DNA of 64,000 nucleotides from Calocera cornea HHB12733 (GCA_001632435.1 KV423971.1:1-64000), one strand, 5' to 3'. Positions 21,757-32,611 are shown, numbered from the stretch's first letter. Notes: generated by a model not told the origin, from the letters alone. Translations and numbers: made by a program.

Positions 21757-21883
21757 TGTCCCAATCTGATGACCCCTGCCGAAGCTGTCACACGATCTCA
21801 CGCTCACGCCGGGGCATGAGACAGTACATGCTTTGCAGTTGAGAGGCGTACGACGTAGGGTATACTATACAGCTGGTCTACAA

Positions 21884-21934
21884 TCCCAATCCCAATCCCA
21901 ATCCCACAATCCCAATCCCACAATCCCGTCCTTC
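21884..21934. repeat. CCCAAT/CAATCC microsatellite, imperfect
   Basis: Several tandem hexamers of the CAATCC type with two ACAATCC variants, followed by a C-rich segment. It lies between the ML fragment and the 3' end of the Atos-like gene. It is not the TTAGGG telomere repeat. Confidence 0.8.
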
Positions 21935-22072
21935 CCGATCCCCGATCCCCGAGTTCCGAGTCCCCCCATCCGTCCTAAATGCACGGGGCATATACGCAGC
22001 TCGCCCCGCAGCCGCAGCCGCAGCCGCAGCCGCACACAGGAGCAGGCGCCCTCGAGCCGCCCAGCAGCTGGA

Positions 22073-24058
22073 TCAGCGGATCACAGCCTCGTCCGCCCAC
22101 CTCCGCTCCCCTTCGCCGCCGCCGCAGCCGGCGGCGCCGGCGGCGCACACGACCCTGCTGGCGCGTCCGTCCCATCCGAGCTCGACGCCCTCCTGCCCCC
22201 GGGCCCGCGCCTGTGCCTGTGCCTGTGCCTGTGGGCCGAGGCTCAGCCCGCCCATCGGCAGGATGGGGATCGGCAGCTCTCCCCCACGGCCGTCCGATGC
22301 CGAGTCCATCTCCTCCCTCGACTGGACAGTGAAACGCCCACCCTCGCTGCTCCGGCTCGCGCTCGTGCTCGTGCTCGGACTGCGGCTCCGGGTGGGGCTC
22401 CGGCTGCGCCGGGTCTGTCTCTGGCCCTGCCTCCCCTCCCCGCCCGTGCTCCTGCTCCTGCTCCTGCTCCTGCTCCGACTCCTATCGCTCGACGCACTCC
22501 TGCTCCCGCCCGTGCTCTTCCCAAGCGCAAGCGCGGGGCTCAGTTCCTCCCCCGGGCTGAGCGGGCTCCTGGGGCTCAGCGCAGCCGCACCCGCGGCCGC
22601 GTCGAGCGCGCGGAGGCGCTCGCCCAAGCTGAGCTCGGCGATGGGCAGCCCGAGCCCGAGGAGCCTCGGGGTGACCTCGTCGGCCCCGGCCCCGGTGGCC
22701 CCGGTGGCCCCGGCCCCGGGGAGGAGGAAGGGGTTGCCCCGCTGCGTGGGCGTGGCGGCGCGGGACGAGGGCGGGGAGACGGCGCTGTCCCTCGAGAGGG
22801 CTAGTGTGGGGCCGAGCCGCGGGGAGAGCGGGAGCGGGAAGGGGGATGCGGAGCGCTTGGCCTTCCTCCCCGTCGTCGTCGTCGTCGTCGTCGTCGGCAT
22901 TGGCGAGGTGGGCGGCCGTTCGCCAGCCGGAACGGGCAGAGGCAGAGGCACGGGCAGTGGGAGTGGGAGCGGGAGTGCCGAGCCGGCGCTGGATGTTTCC
23001 AGCTCCGTCTCCACCCTCAGCGGGCCGTCCTCGTCCCCCGTCCTGCTGGCGAAGACGACGCGCACGGTCTGGGCAAGGAAGACCTGCCTGGGCGGCCTCG
23101 CCTTGGGCGGGCGGGCGCTCGAGGAGCGGCGGGGCCGGAGTGGCGAGGGTGGGGAGGGGAGGGGCGTGTATGCTGGCGGGGAGGAGGGGGCCGGGTCCAC
23201 GTCCATCTCGAACGGCAGCGTATCGTCCGGCAGTGGGGCGGGGCAGGAGATACAGAACTGCACTGCGTACCTGAGCACGCCTTTGCCCTTTGCTTTCTCT
23301 GCCTTTGGCGGGGCGGGGCCTTCCGCGGCGAGGGCGAGGGCGTCCAGCTCCATGCCCTGCGCGGGGGACGGCGGTGCGGGGGCGTAGCACATCTGCCTGA
23401 CGTAGGTCCTCTGACCCGGGCGGAGGGCGCGGGCGTCGTACGGGACGAGGAACGCGCGGAGGGGCTGGTGCTCTGGGTTGAGGAGGAGGAGCTGGACGGA
23501 ACCTTTTGGTGGGAGGGGGAGGGGGGAGGGGAGGAGGAGGGTGCCGACGTAGGGGGAGGAGATGCTGTAGAATGTCGGGTGGAAGGGGAACGTCAGCAGG
23601 CGCGCTTGGCGGGGGTTGCTGGGCGGGGGTGGGGGCGGGGGTGGGGCGGGGAGAGGGGGCAGGCGCAGGCGGGCGGTGAACTGCGGGGTGACGGACTGGG
23701 GTGCGTCGGGCATGCGCATGCTGAGGAGGGAGGAGGACCAGCTGCCGACGAGCGGGGAGGACGTGCGGCGCTCGCCTGAGGCTGAGCCGGTTGAGGACGA
23801 GACGCTGGCTGTGTCTGAGTGCGGGGAGGCGCGGGAGAGGGCCGGGTGGGGTTGCGGTTGCGGGGAGGGCAGGAGGGGCGGGCGCGGGGGAGAGGAGAGC
23901 GGCGTGGTGCTGTGCAGTTGCAGTTGGTGGGAGAGGAGGGAGCGCGTGTAGCGCGCTGAGGAGGGGGAGGAGGAGTAGGACGTGGTTAGGCCGGGCGATT
24001 GGGAGGAGGAGGAGGAAATGCTGATGGGCGTCGAGGGGAGCGGGGTGGGAGGGCGCAT
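22073..24058 (-). CDS. Atos-like (FAM214-type) protein with long disordered regions
   Basis: Atos proteins are nuclear factors linked to transcription control in animals; fungal members are poorly studied. On the minus strand the frame shows VGSWSSSLLSMRMPDAP, resembling the conserved short N-terminal Atos motif. The C-terminal Atos domain follows: SPYVGTLLLPSPLPLPPKGS, VQLLLLNPEHQPLRAFLVPY, RPGQRTYVRQMCYA, LRYAVQFCISC and FLAQTVRVVFASR. Pro/Ser-rich disordered sequence with an eight-Thr run separates the parts, and an RS-repeat tail (SRSRSRSRSRS) lies near 22460. I place the start at the ATG at 24058 because it directly precedes conserved-looking sequence; an in-frame ATG at 24244 would add 62 residues. 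The GC-rich tail beyond about 22330 may hide an intron or another end. Confidence 0.6.
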   Translation of the reverse strand: MRPPTPLPSTPISISSSSSQSPGLTTSYSSSPSSARYTRSLLSHQLQLHSTTPLSSPPRPPLLPSPQPQPHPALSRASPHSDTASVSSSTGSASGERRTSSPLVGSWSSSLLSMRMPDAPQSVTPQFTARLRLPPLPAPPPPPPPPSNPRQARLLTFPFHPTFYSISSPYVGTLLLPSPLPLPPKGSVQLLLLNPEHQPLRAFLVPYDARALRPGQRTYVRQMCYAPAPPSPAQGMELDALALAAEGPAPPKAEKAKGKGVLRYAVQFCISCPAPLPDDTLPFEMDVDPAPSSPPAYTPLPSPPSPLRPRRSSSARPPKARPPRQVFLAQTVRVVFASRTGDEDGPLRVETELETSSAGSALPLPLPLPVPLPLPVPAGERPPTSPMPTTTTTTTTGRKAKRSASPFPLPLSPRLGPTLALSRDSAVSPPSSRAATPTQRGNPFLLPGAGATGATGAGADEVTPRLLGLGLPIAELSLGERLRALDAAAGAAALSPRSPLSPGEELSPALALGKSTGGSRSASSDRSRSRSRSRSRSTGGEGRQGQRQTRRSRSPTRSRSPSTSTSASRSSEGGRFTVQSREEMDSASDGRGGELPIPILPMGGLSLGPQAQAQAQARARGQEGVELGWDGRASRVVCAAGAAGCGGGEGERRWADEAVIR

Positions 24059-24700
24059 CGTCCCCGCAGCGGGCAGTGGCCCTACTACACACTCTCCGCT
24101 CGCTCGTGACGGCTTATGGCTCGGGGCCGGGGGCGAACGTTCGCGGGGTGGGTGCTGGAGTGAAGAGGAAAGAACAGCGGAGGGGAGCTCGCCTGTTGCT
24201 GTCGATACACACGAGCGATGACGGCCGGCCTGCCCCTGTGCCATAGACGCGCGCCGTCACCAGCCCCGGCGCCGCCCCTCTCCGAACCGGTGCGATCAAG
24301 ATCATGCTCGGCACACCGGCACGCACGTGAGCGGAGGGGGAAGCGGGGGCAGAGCCTGGCGGAAACAGAGCCTGCGCGCAATCTGTGACGCGCGACCGGG
24401 AGGGGTCCCCCCCCTCCCGGTCCTGGCGCGCAAGACTCGGTCGAAGCTGGTTCAGTTCTCCCACCAAGCTCGGCCTTATCCCCCGCGGGACGTCTCCAGA
24501 ACCTCTCGGTGGCCCAGCGCACGGAGCATCAGAAGCGCCACGAGCCCCTGCACCTCTTTCTCGGTCTTGACCTCCTCACCTCACCTCACCTCTCCTGTGC
24601 TCGACGCTGTCCTTACTCCGCATCCCCCACGCTCATTCACGACCTGCACGACCTCTCCCTCCCTCCCCGCCCTCTCTCCCTCCACCCGGGTGAACGAAGG
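24059..24700. other. Divergent promoter region between the Atos-like and peroxisome-protein genes
   Basis: Head-to-head spacing of 642 bp (456 bp if the Atos-like protein starts at 24244). The strand feeding the 24701 gene is pyrimidine-rich. No TATA box recognised. Confidence 0.45.
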
Positions 24701-25911
24701 ATGGCCGAGCCCGTCCTATCCCCCTCCCACCCGCTCGCCCAGTACCTCTCCGGTCCGCCTCTCCCTCCCTCCTCCTCCCTGCCCCTAACCTCCCCTCCAG
24801 AGTCCGTCGACCCCCCGACCCTCCCGGGGCACCTTACCTGGCCCACCTCCGCCCAGCCCCACCCACAGCACCCGCTCGCCCGCCTAGCGCTGCACCGCCT
24901 CGAGCCGCTGCTCGCGCTGCTGCTCCCCTATCTCTCGGCCCGCGCGCCCCAGCACGCCCTGGCAGAGCGGCTCAAGTTCCTCGTCATCTCCTCCCCGCTG
25001 CTGACCAAGCACCTCCCCTCCCCCGGCCCCTCCCCCGGCACAGCAGCGGGGCAGAGCGCGCCCTCCCTCCCTCCCTCCCCCCGCTCCCACCCCGCACTAC
25101 CAAGCCCCACAACACCGGGCCTCACCCCTCCCGGCCGCCTCCCCGCCCCGTCCATCCCTCAGGACGCGCCCTCGCCCGGCGAAGGCGGGCTAGGCGCCCT
25201 CTGGCTCCTCGCCATCCTCTCCGCCCTCCTCGCCCTCCTCCTCCGCTCACCCACCCTCTTCCTCCTCCTCCAGTCCTCCCTCTTCCTCGCCGGACATATC
25301 CTCGCTCCATCCGACTCTGAAGCGGACGGAGGAGAGCGCGGGCGGGAGATGCAAGGCGTGCTCGAGGGCGTGCAGGCTCTGGTCGCCGCGGCGGAGCAGT
25401 GGGACACCGCCGTCGGCTCGGGGCTCGAGCTGCTGGAGGCGGACGAGCACTTCTCCCTCCCCCACTCGCTCCCCAGCTCACCCACCCAGCCCACCGCCGC
25501 CCTGCGCGAGCACCTCCGCGGCGCGCTGCACGAAGCCGCCCAGCGCGCCTCCTCCGTCCGCGCATGCCTCGCCCCGCTCGCCTCCTCCTCCGCCCTCCGC
25601 CAGCTGGGGGAGATGTATGCTCCGCCTCGCGCGCAGCCCGACCCCGACCCCTCCACATCCACATCCGCATCCACCTCCACCTTTGCGGGCAACATGAGCA
25701 CCGCGAGCTCCAGCACAGTCGGCTCGCCGCGGAGGGTGCTGAGCCTCAGCGCGTCCCCCGCCCACGGCCAGACTCAGGCCCAGGCACATAGGAGACCGCA
25801 GAGCATGCACCTGGCGCGGAGCAAGCGCGCGAGGCCATCCCTCTCCGGTATCGGGCTCGCTCCATCCTTCTCCCTCCCCGTGGGGCTGAGGGAGCGCGCC
25901 CTGCCCCCTGC

Positions 25912-25943
<32 letters not shown>

Positions 25944-27733
25944 GGACACCGCTCACCTCCCCGCGCTCTGGGCGTGAGTTCGCCCCCCTCCCCCAGACGC
26001 CAGAGGATGCGCTCGCTTCCTTCTCCCCTCCCCCCTCCCACGCCCACGCGGCCACCGCGCCCTTCACCCCTCCCCACGTCCTCCCCCGGCCTCGGAGCGA
26101 CAACCACCTGCGGGGGAGCAGCTCGACCTTCCACACTCCCCCGCTGCCCCGTGCGCCAGCCACGGTCGGCCCGGCCGCAAGCGTGTTCAGCAAGAACGCG
26201 CTCAGCCTCGAGCACTCCCCATCCCCATCCCCGCTCCCCTCCCGCCCCGAGTTCCCCCCAGGCAGCACCCCGCGCAGCATCCGGCGCGCCCGCAGCCACA
26301 CGCTCTCCCTCTCCGTGCACCCGTCCCCCGGCTCCCTGCCCAGCTCGCCCACCCCGCTCCGCGGGCCACACCAGGCCCAGCGGCCCTCCATCGCGCAGCG
26401 GCTCCGCGCCCCGCTCTCCCTCGCCTCCCTCTCCTCCGACCTCTCCACCGCGCTCCACGCCCGCCGCTGGGCAGCCGCGCACCTCCTCGCCCTCCGCTTC
26501 TCGGGGGACGACCTCGCGCGCTCGCCCGGCGCGCTCGGCGCCCACCCGGCCGAGCGCGACCAGTACTGGGAGGACGTCCGCGACGTCGTGTCCACCTGGG
26601 CCCGCGCGCTCGAGGACATCGCCGCCGCGCTCAGGGGCGCGGTGGAGCATGCCCAGCGGCGGCTGGACGATGCCGCCCGGCAGCCCATCACCCCGCTCCC
26701 CGGGTCCGTCTTCGGCCACGCGCAGGGCGCAGGCCCGCTCGCCTCCCCGCTCCCGCTCTCCGCCACCGCCAGCAGCAGCAGCGCCTTCGCCCCCTCCCTC
26801 TCGCCTATGGGCCGCTTCCTGGACCGCACCACCACGCTCCTGGCCGCGCTGGACGACATGCGCGCCCAGCTCGCCGCCTCGACCGCCGCGCTGAGGATGT
26901 GGACCCTCCGTCCTCCTTCCTCCGCGGACGAGCAGGAAGACGGCCCGCTCGCGGTGTACGACAGCATGCGGCCTGTGCTCGCAGCCGCGCTCAGGGAGTA
27001 CGAGCGCGGGCGCGCCGATCTCCTCGCGGTGGTGCGCAAGCCCCCGGCCCTGGCCCGGGAGGGCTCGGCCGAGGCAGACGCGGAGGAAGCGCAAGTGCCC
27101 CCGCTGTCGATGGACCACTCCTCCGCCTCGGGCAGCGAGGAGCGCGGCTCGCCCCCGCCCCCGCCCCCGCCCTCGCGCCCGCTGCGCGTGCTCGAGTCCG
27201 TGCTCGCGCGCTCCCACCCGCCCCCGCAGGCGCTCGACCCGGACTCCCACCTCCCCCTCCCCCCGCTCGACCCGCCCTTCGACTTTGCCCGCCCGGGCAT
27301 CGAGCATGTCTTCGAGCACGCGGGCGCCAGCGCCGCCTTCGCCCGCGAGCACAGCAAGCTCTCGCGCGAGGAGCGCATCGCCCTCGCCCGCGCGCAGAGG
27401 GAGGCGCGGATGACGAGCGGGAGCACGAGCGGCTCGGGCCCCGGCTCCGCCTCGCCCGCCCAGGCCCACATGATCGGCGTCGGCCCGGGGATGACGCGGG
27501 AGCGCTGGGGCCCGCCCGGCGACGTCGTCCAGGAGCTCAGGGACGTCATCCTCCGCGTGGGCCAGCGCAGGCTCGCACTCGTCGACAGCCAGAGCCAGAA
27601 GCAGGCCGCCGATCGCCATAGCCCGCAGCAGGCTGCCACGGGCATCATCCTCCCCGGCGGGGGCACCGCCCCGGTCACCCCGCCGTTCTCGCCGCCTGCG
27701 AGGATGCCGGTGCTGGAGACGGCCGACGAGTGA
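24701..27733 (+). CDS. Vezatin/Inp2-type peroxisome myosin-receptor-like protein
   Basis: One exon encoding 1010 aa. Inp2-type proteins tether peroxisomes to myosin V for inheritance, and basidiomycete relatives carry a vezatin-type myosin-binding domain. The N-terminal third has HPLARLALHRLEPLLALLLPYLS, then a strong hydrophobic stretch with two membrane segments (LGALWLLAILSALLALLL and FLLLQSSLFLAGHIL, about residues 165-203), followed by an acidic helix (VLEGVQALVAAAEQWDTAVG) typical of this family. A long Ser/Pro/Gln-rich region with a polyglutamine run follows. The C-terminal half has helices (LHARRWAAAHLLALRFSGDD, RDVVSTWARALEDIAAALRG) and ends with VLETADE. The start at 24701 follows a pyrimidine-rich leader; an in-frame ATG at 24509 adds a segment with no family resemblance. 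Naming is by layout and remembered motifs only. Confidence 0.6.
25914..25943 (+). repeat. CAG repeat encoding polyglutamine
   Basis: About ten CAG triplets within the 24701-27733 gene, giving a run of Gln in its disordered middle part. Such tracts vary in length between strains. Confidence 0.85.
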
Positions 27734-28487
27734 TGCCCGTCTTCCGTTTCTTTTCTTTCCTACGTTTCTGTTTTAGCTCTTCTCTCGTTCTTACTGGGAG
27801 GAATTGTTGTCCTTGTGCGATATCTTCGTTCTCCCCTTTGGGGCGATACCTTCTCTCCCGTTCTCTCCTCTCTTTCGGAGCGGCTCCTGATTCGGATGGT
27901 GCTGTATTCTTACCCTTATTGGGGCTTCCTTCCCTCTGTCTATGGCTTGTCGCGATACCGCGACCCCCCTCGCCGCCTGCACGCATCGCAATCACGAACC
28001 CCGTCCACGACCATCATCGATCGATCCATGCTAGTCCCACTAGCTGCTCTCCTTACCCATGCATTACTGTTTGAGATAATCATCCGCGGTGCGATACATT
28101 ACACATACCCTGGCCGCTTGTGACAGTAATACACGCTTGTTGACACTTCTGCGCGGATCGAGTTGGTGACTGTAGACAAGCCAAGGCAGTTCGACGAGCC
28201 TATCGTGGTCAGATGCAGCAGGATGCGGGATGGGGACGGTGATGAGCATAATCGCATTCATTGCAGGTGATTGCAGGGATTGCACAAGATAAGTTACATT
28301 GCAGCGTGAAAGCAGAAGCGGGTCAGTCAACTTGCGGCGTGAGAAAGGGGAAGAGGGAAGCGGGTCATCGACAGGAGCATAAGGCGGGAACCAGCACAAT
28401 AGCATGAGGTGGGAACAGGGCGACGGTCACGAGGCGGGAATGCGGTGGAACAGGCGGGAAGGGCCCGGGCACGAGTAGGTGACGTGC
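27734..28487. other. Intergenic region between converging genes
   Basis: Starts with a pyrimidine-rich 3' region after the peroxisome-protein gene and ends at the 3' end of the next ML gene. No gene recognised. Confidence 0.5.
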
Positions 28488-29202
28488 TCAGCTGCGCTTG
28501 GACAGGAAGTTCATGACAATATCGAGGCAGACCATGTCCTCGTCGTCCTGCGTGACGCCGCGTACCTGGACGCCGAACTTGGCTGCAAAACGCCCCATCA
28601 ACACTCCGCTTGAGTAGATATTAGCAGAGAGGACTGACCCTTGGGGATCTCACGCGGGAGAGCGACGGTGTGCGAGAGCTGGTAGTCGCCCGGCTCGACA
28701 GGGCACTGGATGGTCACGTTGGCGTTGGCGCTGCATATAGGGTCAGGTGGGAAGCGGGTAGGGGATACGGAGCGGACGCACGCTTCCTCGCAGACGTCGA
28801 AACGGCGCTTGAGGAGCTGGATCAGCCCCAGTTTGACGGTCACATCCGCGTACGCGCCGTCCTGCGCGCATATATGAGCATACATCACAGTGTGGGTAAA
28901 GACAGTGACACACCTCGATTGGCATCCTCGTTGTGCCCGTGACTGCGACGGTGAGGTTCTGACCGGGCACGGGCGGGTCAGGGGAGACCTCGATCGACTG
29001 GATCTCGACTGCGTAGCTGAGGTCGCCTGCTCGCCGTTTATGAGCATCTGTCTATTGAGGTAGGTGAGAGGGGCTTACCGCAATCGGTCCAGGTCCAGTC
29101 TGCGTAGGTGTCTACCTCCCCGCCGAGGCTCAGCTGGGGCAGGGAGATGGCGAGCGCGCCGGCGGCGAAGGCGCTGATAACGAGGAGTGTGCGAACGAGC
29201 AT
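28488..29202 (-). CDS. Secreted ML-domain (NPC2-like) lipid-binding protein
   Basis: Second member of the ML family in the window. It starts at 29202 with a signal peptide (MLVRTLLVISAFAAGALAI), then LPQLSLGGEVDTYADWTWTDCG. Exons continue DLSYAVEIQSIEVSPDPPVP, GQNLTVAVTGTTRMPIE, DGAYADVTVKLGLIQLLKRR, FDVCEEA, NANVTIQCPVEPGDYQLSHT and VALPREIPK, then AKFGVQVRGVTQDDEDMVCL, and end in FLSKRS at 28488. All four disulfide cysteines (DCG, VCEE, IQC, MVC) and the VSPDPP motif match the gene at 20494, with exons broken at similar places. It should be a secreted or vacuolar lipid carrier. Four introns of usual size explain the breaks, and no defect was seen. Confidence 0.82.
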
Positions 29203-29467
29203 CGTTGATCTCGTACAAGTAGATAGCGGTGGGAGTGGAGAAAGGGGCGATAGGACGAGCGAGCTCAGGAGGAGGTGGACGGGAAGGAGGTCAGGAGCGG
29301 GCTGTACGCGTATGCCCGGGCACTGATAGCGAGTCAGGAGGAACAACAGGGTCCCCTCTCTTAAGGGACTTGCCCTGAACACCCACGACGCGCCATTGCG
29401 TCATGGCAAATTGCTTCCAGCAGGCGCGGGCGCTGATGCCGTCGCCATGCGCCCCCCAGGCGCCTAA

Positions 29468-29701
29468 GAGCCTGTTCGGCAAAATCGGGCTGTATCTGAG
29501 GGGCTGTTTAGGGCCTGTTCGGCTATAACCCTAACTCGGTATCTGGGAACCTGTATCTGCGAAATCCCACCAAAAACACAGATACAGGTCTAGACATGTA
29601 TCTGGACCCTCAATCTCCGCGTCGCGTTTTGGGTGCAGATACAGCTTGCACAACGCCAGATACAGCCCCTCAGATACAGCCCGATTTTGCCGAACAGGCT
29701 C
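29468..29701. mobile_element. Tourist-like (PIF/Harbinger-type) MITE, 234 bp
   Basis: Perfect 40-bp terminal inverted repeats at 29468-29507 and 29662-29701, starting GAGCCTGTTCGGCAAAATCG. They are flanked by a 3-bp duplication, TAA, at 29465-29467 and 29702-29704. A 3-bp TNA-type duplication with a G-rich terminus is the hallmark of PIF/Harbinger elements. There is no coding capacity. A second GGCCTGTTCGGC occurs inside at 29512-29523, and the octamer AGATACAG recurs several times. The perfect match of the arms suggests a recent insertion. Confidence 0.85.
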
Positions 29702-29922
29702 TAACTTTCTTCAACACCGTGACTAGGACGATGCGCAGCAGATCGGAACGGTTGGGCTACTTGTTGCTGTCTGATTGCTGGAAAATTGACCTTTGTTTAT
29801 TTGTACATACTGGCACCGCCTGGAAATGGACATGTTGGAGACCTATACTTCCTGAATGACGGCTGCTCAAGTCCACACGATCCCGAGCCGGTCGACTCTA
29901 CACAATAGAACCCTCATCCCCT

Positions 29923-30671
29923 TCATTTCCCAACCTGAATCTCCGATCGAACAAAGAACATCTCCGCCCCTCCCTTCGTCTGCCCAATAGTGAGCACCGT
30001 AAACTTGCCTGAAAATTCCCGTCATCAGGACCTTCCCTCAGTACTGGACACCCCATAAGGAACTTGGCTCACCGCTCGGGACGTTCGCGGGGAGGTCGAA
30101 CGTCTCCTCCAGGTGGAACTCTCCGGGGAGGATGGGGCAGTAGTAGCCGCTCTCTAGCCTGCCGTGGTCTGTCAGCTCTGGGGCCCTGCTGCTGGTGTCT
30201 CAGAAGAAGAGAAGGACGCACGTCAGTGCACAGAAGTCCCGCCATCCCTTCGAGAGGACACTCGAGCCGTACTTCAGCTCCACAAAGTATTGCGCGCCTC
30301 GCTACTCCCAACGTCAGCATTCGCCTCCATCAAATCAGTACATGGAGGGAGAAGACGCACATCGATCACCTCCGCCGTCCGGCCCGAGACGAACACGCTG
30401 ACCGGCTCGCCGGGCCTCGGCGGGTCCGGAGAAACGCTAATGCTCTCTATATCGATCAGATCCGTGTCGCGCCCTACCGTCCTCTCAGCGCCTGATCAGC
30501 CAGGTCCAAGTGAAAACGGGACAAACCGAGATCCTGCCAACGCCATTGGATACTCGGCGGCCTCTTCTCGCTCGTCCAGAGCATGTGCGGCAGCGCCCTC
30601 AGCGCGCTCACCAGTGGCAGCAGGACAATAAACAGCGCGAACGTCCGCGACAATGTGCGCACGAGCATCAT
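29923..30671 (-). CDS. Divergent secreted ML-domain protein lacking one disulfide pair
   Basis: Third ML-family member. It starts at 30671 (or 30668) with a hydrophobic leader (RTFALFIVLLPLVSALRAL). The first exon ends IQWRWQDLG where the other two genes have W-x-D-C. The next exons read LRTVGRDTDLIDIESISVSP, PRPGEPVSVFVSGRTAEVID, AQYFVELKYGSSVLSKGWRD, FCALLESGYYC, PGEFHLEETFDLPANVPS and GKFTVLTIGQTKGGAEMFFV, ending VGK at 29923. The VSPDPP motif and exon pattern match the paralogues. The first Cys (of DCS/DCG) is Leu and the last Cys (of LLC/MVC) is Phe, so the two halves of one NPC2 disulfide are both gone while the inner pair remains. Exon borders were inferred by eye. I cannot tell whether it is a functional variant or a slowly decaying copy. 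Confidence 0.65.
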
Positions 30672-31080
30672 TTGTATCGTGTGCTGGACCGAGCTTGAGC
30701 TTGTATAGGCGAGGCGGGGCCTTCATGCTGTTGAGCCGCGCTACGGGAGGTTATAGGCAAAGGGGGTGAGACATGTGGGCTCCACGTACGGCCAGGCGTC
30801 CAGCCATCTCAGGGCACTCCCCCTCCTTCTCTCTGGGGGATGGGGCGACATGGCGCCTGTACAGTGTTCTAGATCGTATCGGCCTCCGCTTTCGGTCGAG
30901 GCTTGACGGGAATGGGGTGTATATTGTAGGCGGAGTTCGCGTGTGGGGGTGTGGGGGTCGTGCGGTCCTAGTTCCGCGGGGATGGCAAACACTTTGCAGC
31001 GGAGACACATATGATATGAATGCTTCGTGAGATGAATGATATAGTAGGGGCGATCGTATCAATACTCTATGTCTATCTGA

Positions 31081-31989
31081 CTACAGGAACTGAATGTGCT
31101 CTGTTTTTGTTTGTTTCACACCCCATGCGCCCTTCGTAATCGCCCCCTCAGCGTCAAACAGCACCTTGGTCGTATCGACCACGCTCTGCTCAAGCGTCCT
31201 GAACGTGATCCTATAGTCCCACCTGACCTTGCTATTATCGACCGCGTAGTGCTCCGGGGCGCCGGCTGGCCGGAGAGGGGCGTCATGCGCGCTGCTTGGG
31301 CCGGGAAGGCCGCGGCGGCGATCCGCACTACGTCGTCGCCCGTGTAGTCAGAGGAGATGGTGAAGTAGCGCTGGTCTCGGGCAGCCTCGTTTGCGAGCGA
31401 CACGACTTGGAGGTATGCCCTGCATCTCCAGTAAGTATATGCGTGTGATATACCAGTGGAAGAATGCTCACAAGTCCCGCACATCAACAAAGATCAGGAA
31501 TGCCGTGAAGGCCATCACCCTCGCCTTTCCGCTCAACAGCTGCCAGGGCTCGTCCACGAACTCGTTGAGCCTGTCCAGGCTGTCGAACGGCTGGATGGGC
31601 GGGCCGAACACCATCGGCGGGTTGTACACCGTCAGGCTGAATCCCGGCTTCTCCCGCTCGAGGAAGTCCCACGCAGCGCGCTCGGCGATAACCTTGCTTG
31701 CGCAGTAGACGAACCCGCCGTAGTCGCTCGCCGCCGCATCATCCCAGGTGGCCGTGTTCCAGTCCTTCTTCCAGTACGTGTGCCCCGGGCGAAGGCCTGC
31801 AGCACATCGGTGCTAGATTGACGACGCTAAACCAATCGTGAGCAAGGGGCCAAGCGTAAGTGCCAAAGAGACTTACGATGGTCGCCTGACGTTGTAGCCC
31901 TGCTTGAGGAACTCGACCACCGTGGCGGTGCCACTGTAGCCGTTGGGACCGGTAACGAGGACGACAGGAGCAGAGGAGGTGGAGGACAT
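31081..31989 (-). pseudogene. Broken copy of extended short-chain reductase (dihydroflavonol-4-reductase/Gre2 type)
   Basis: The minus-strand copy is head to head with the intact paralogue at 32768. Exon 1 starts at 31989 and keeps the NAD(P)-binding loop (VLVTGPNGYSGTATVVEFL), but a 1-bp deletion just before the first intron shifts the frame. About 300 bp of the second exon are missing: the sequence passes from the equivalent of RRQSS straight to GLRPGHTY. The remainder is well preserved, including the catalytic YCASK, PPMVFGPP, FDSLDRLNEFVD, VDVRDL and a C-terminal exon, with a stop at 31081-31083. The combination of frameshift and deletion makes a working enzyme unlikely. Confidence 0.8.
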
Positions 31990-32611
31990 CGTTTGTTGTG
32001 TGTTAGGACCAGTCAGAGGAGAGTGTTGAGAAGGTCGGATGTGGCCTGGGATTGGGGCTCGAGTTGTTCTTGTTAAAGGGAGGTGCGTCGGATCACCCAT
32101 GTTCTATACTCGCTGGATGGGCAGCAAAACACCATAGCGGAGTGCACTCCAATGGTCGGGGAGACAACGACCGACCGACTTGACATCGGAAACTCGCAAT
32201 TGTATGTAGGTCCTATAGGACGAGCCGTACGCCGGACAACCCTGCGCGCGACGTGTTGGTGAGATTCCCACATCGGGGCTGCGAGACTTGGTCGTGCGCA
32301 TTCCGAAAGGGACGGCCCCAAGCCCAGAGCAGAGCCGCCGGCCACCAGGCTCTCACCCTATGACGTAGTCCACGACTCCGTCGCCGGTCCCTATCGGCGG
32401 CATTGCTCCCGCGCACGGTTGCCCGCTCCGGTCATTCCCGACCCGGCCGTAGGGCACTGCTCCGACCGTGTCCCCTACGGAGAACGGTCTGTTTCCTACG
32501 GCGCGTAGAGTTGTAGGTTCTCCGTGCGCTGCCCCTTCAGCTGATAATTGGCACTGCTTCGTCCTGTTTCTTCTGCTGCTGCTGGAGAGGGCCCACGAAC
32601 ACCCATGATGT
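31990..32611. other. Region between the head-to-head reductase copies
   Basis: No gene recognised. It separates the broken minus-strand copy from the intact plus-strand copy and must carry the upstream promoter parts of both. Confidence 0.45.

Noticed and set aside
21884..21934. CCCAAT repeats as an internal telomere tract
   Set aside because: The unit is not TTAGGG or a known fungal telomere variant. It is an ordinary microsatellite.
21833..23387. Long plus-strand frames over the Atos-like gene
   Set aside because: Same GC-rich shadow effect. The minus strand carries the recognisable Atos domain.
22482..24092. A second minus-strand frame of 536 codons in the Atos region
   Set aside because: Pro/Arg/Ala-rich shadow of the domain-bearing frame, with no conserved motif.
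25478..27678. Two very long minus-strand open frames (713 and 634 codons) opposite the peroxisome-protein gene
   Set aside because: They are antisense shadows of a GC-rich gene in which strong third-position G/C leaves few stops. Composition is low-complexity and no domain is visible.
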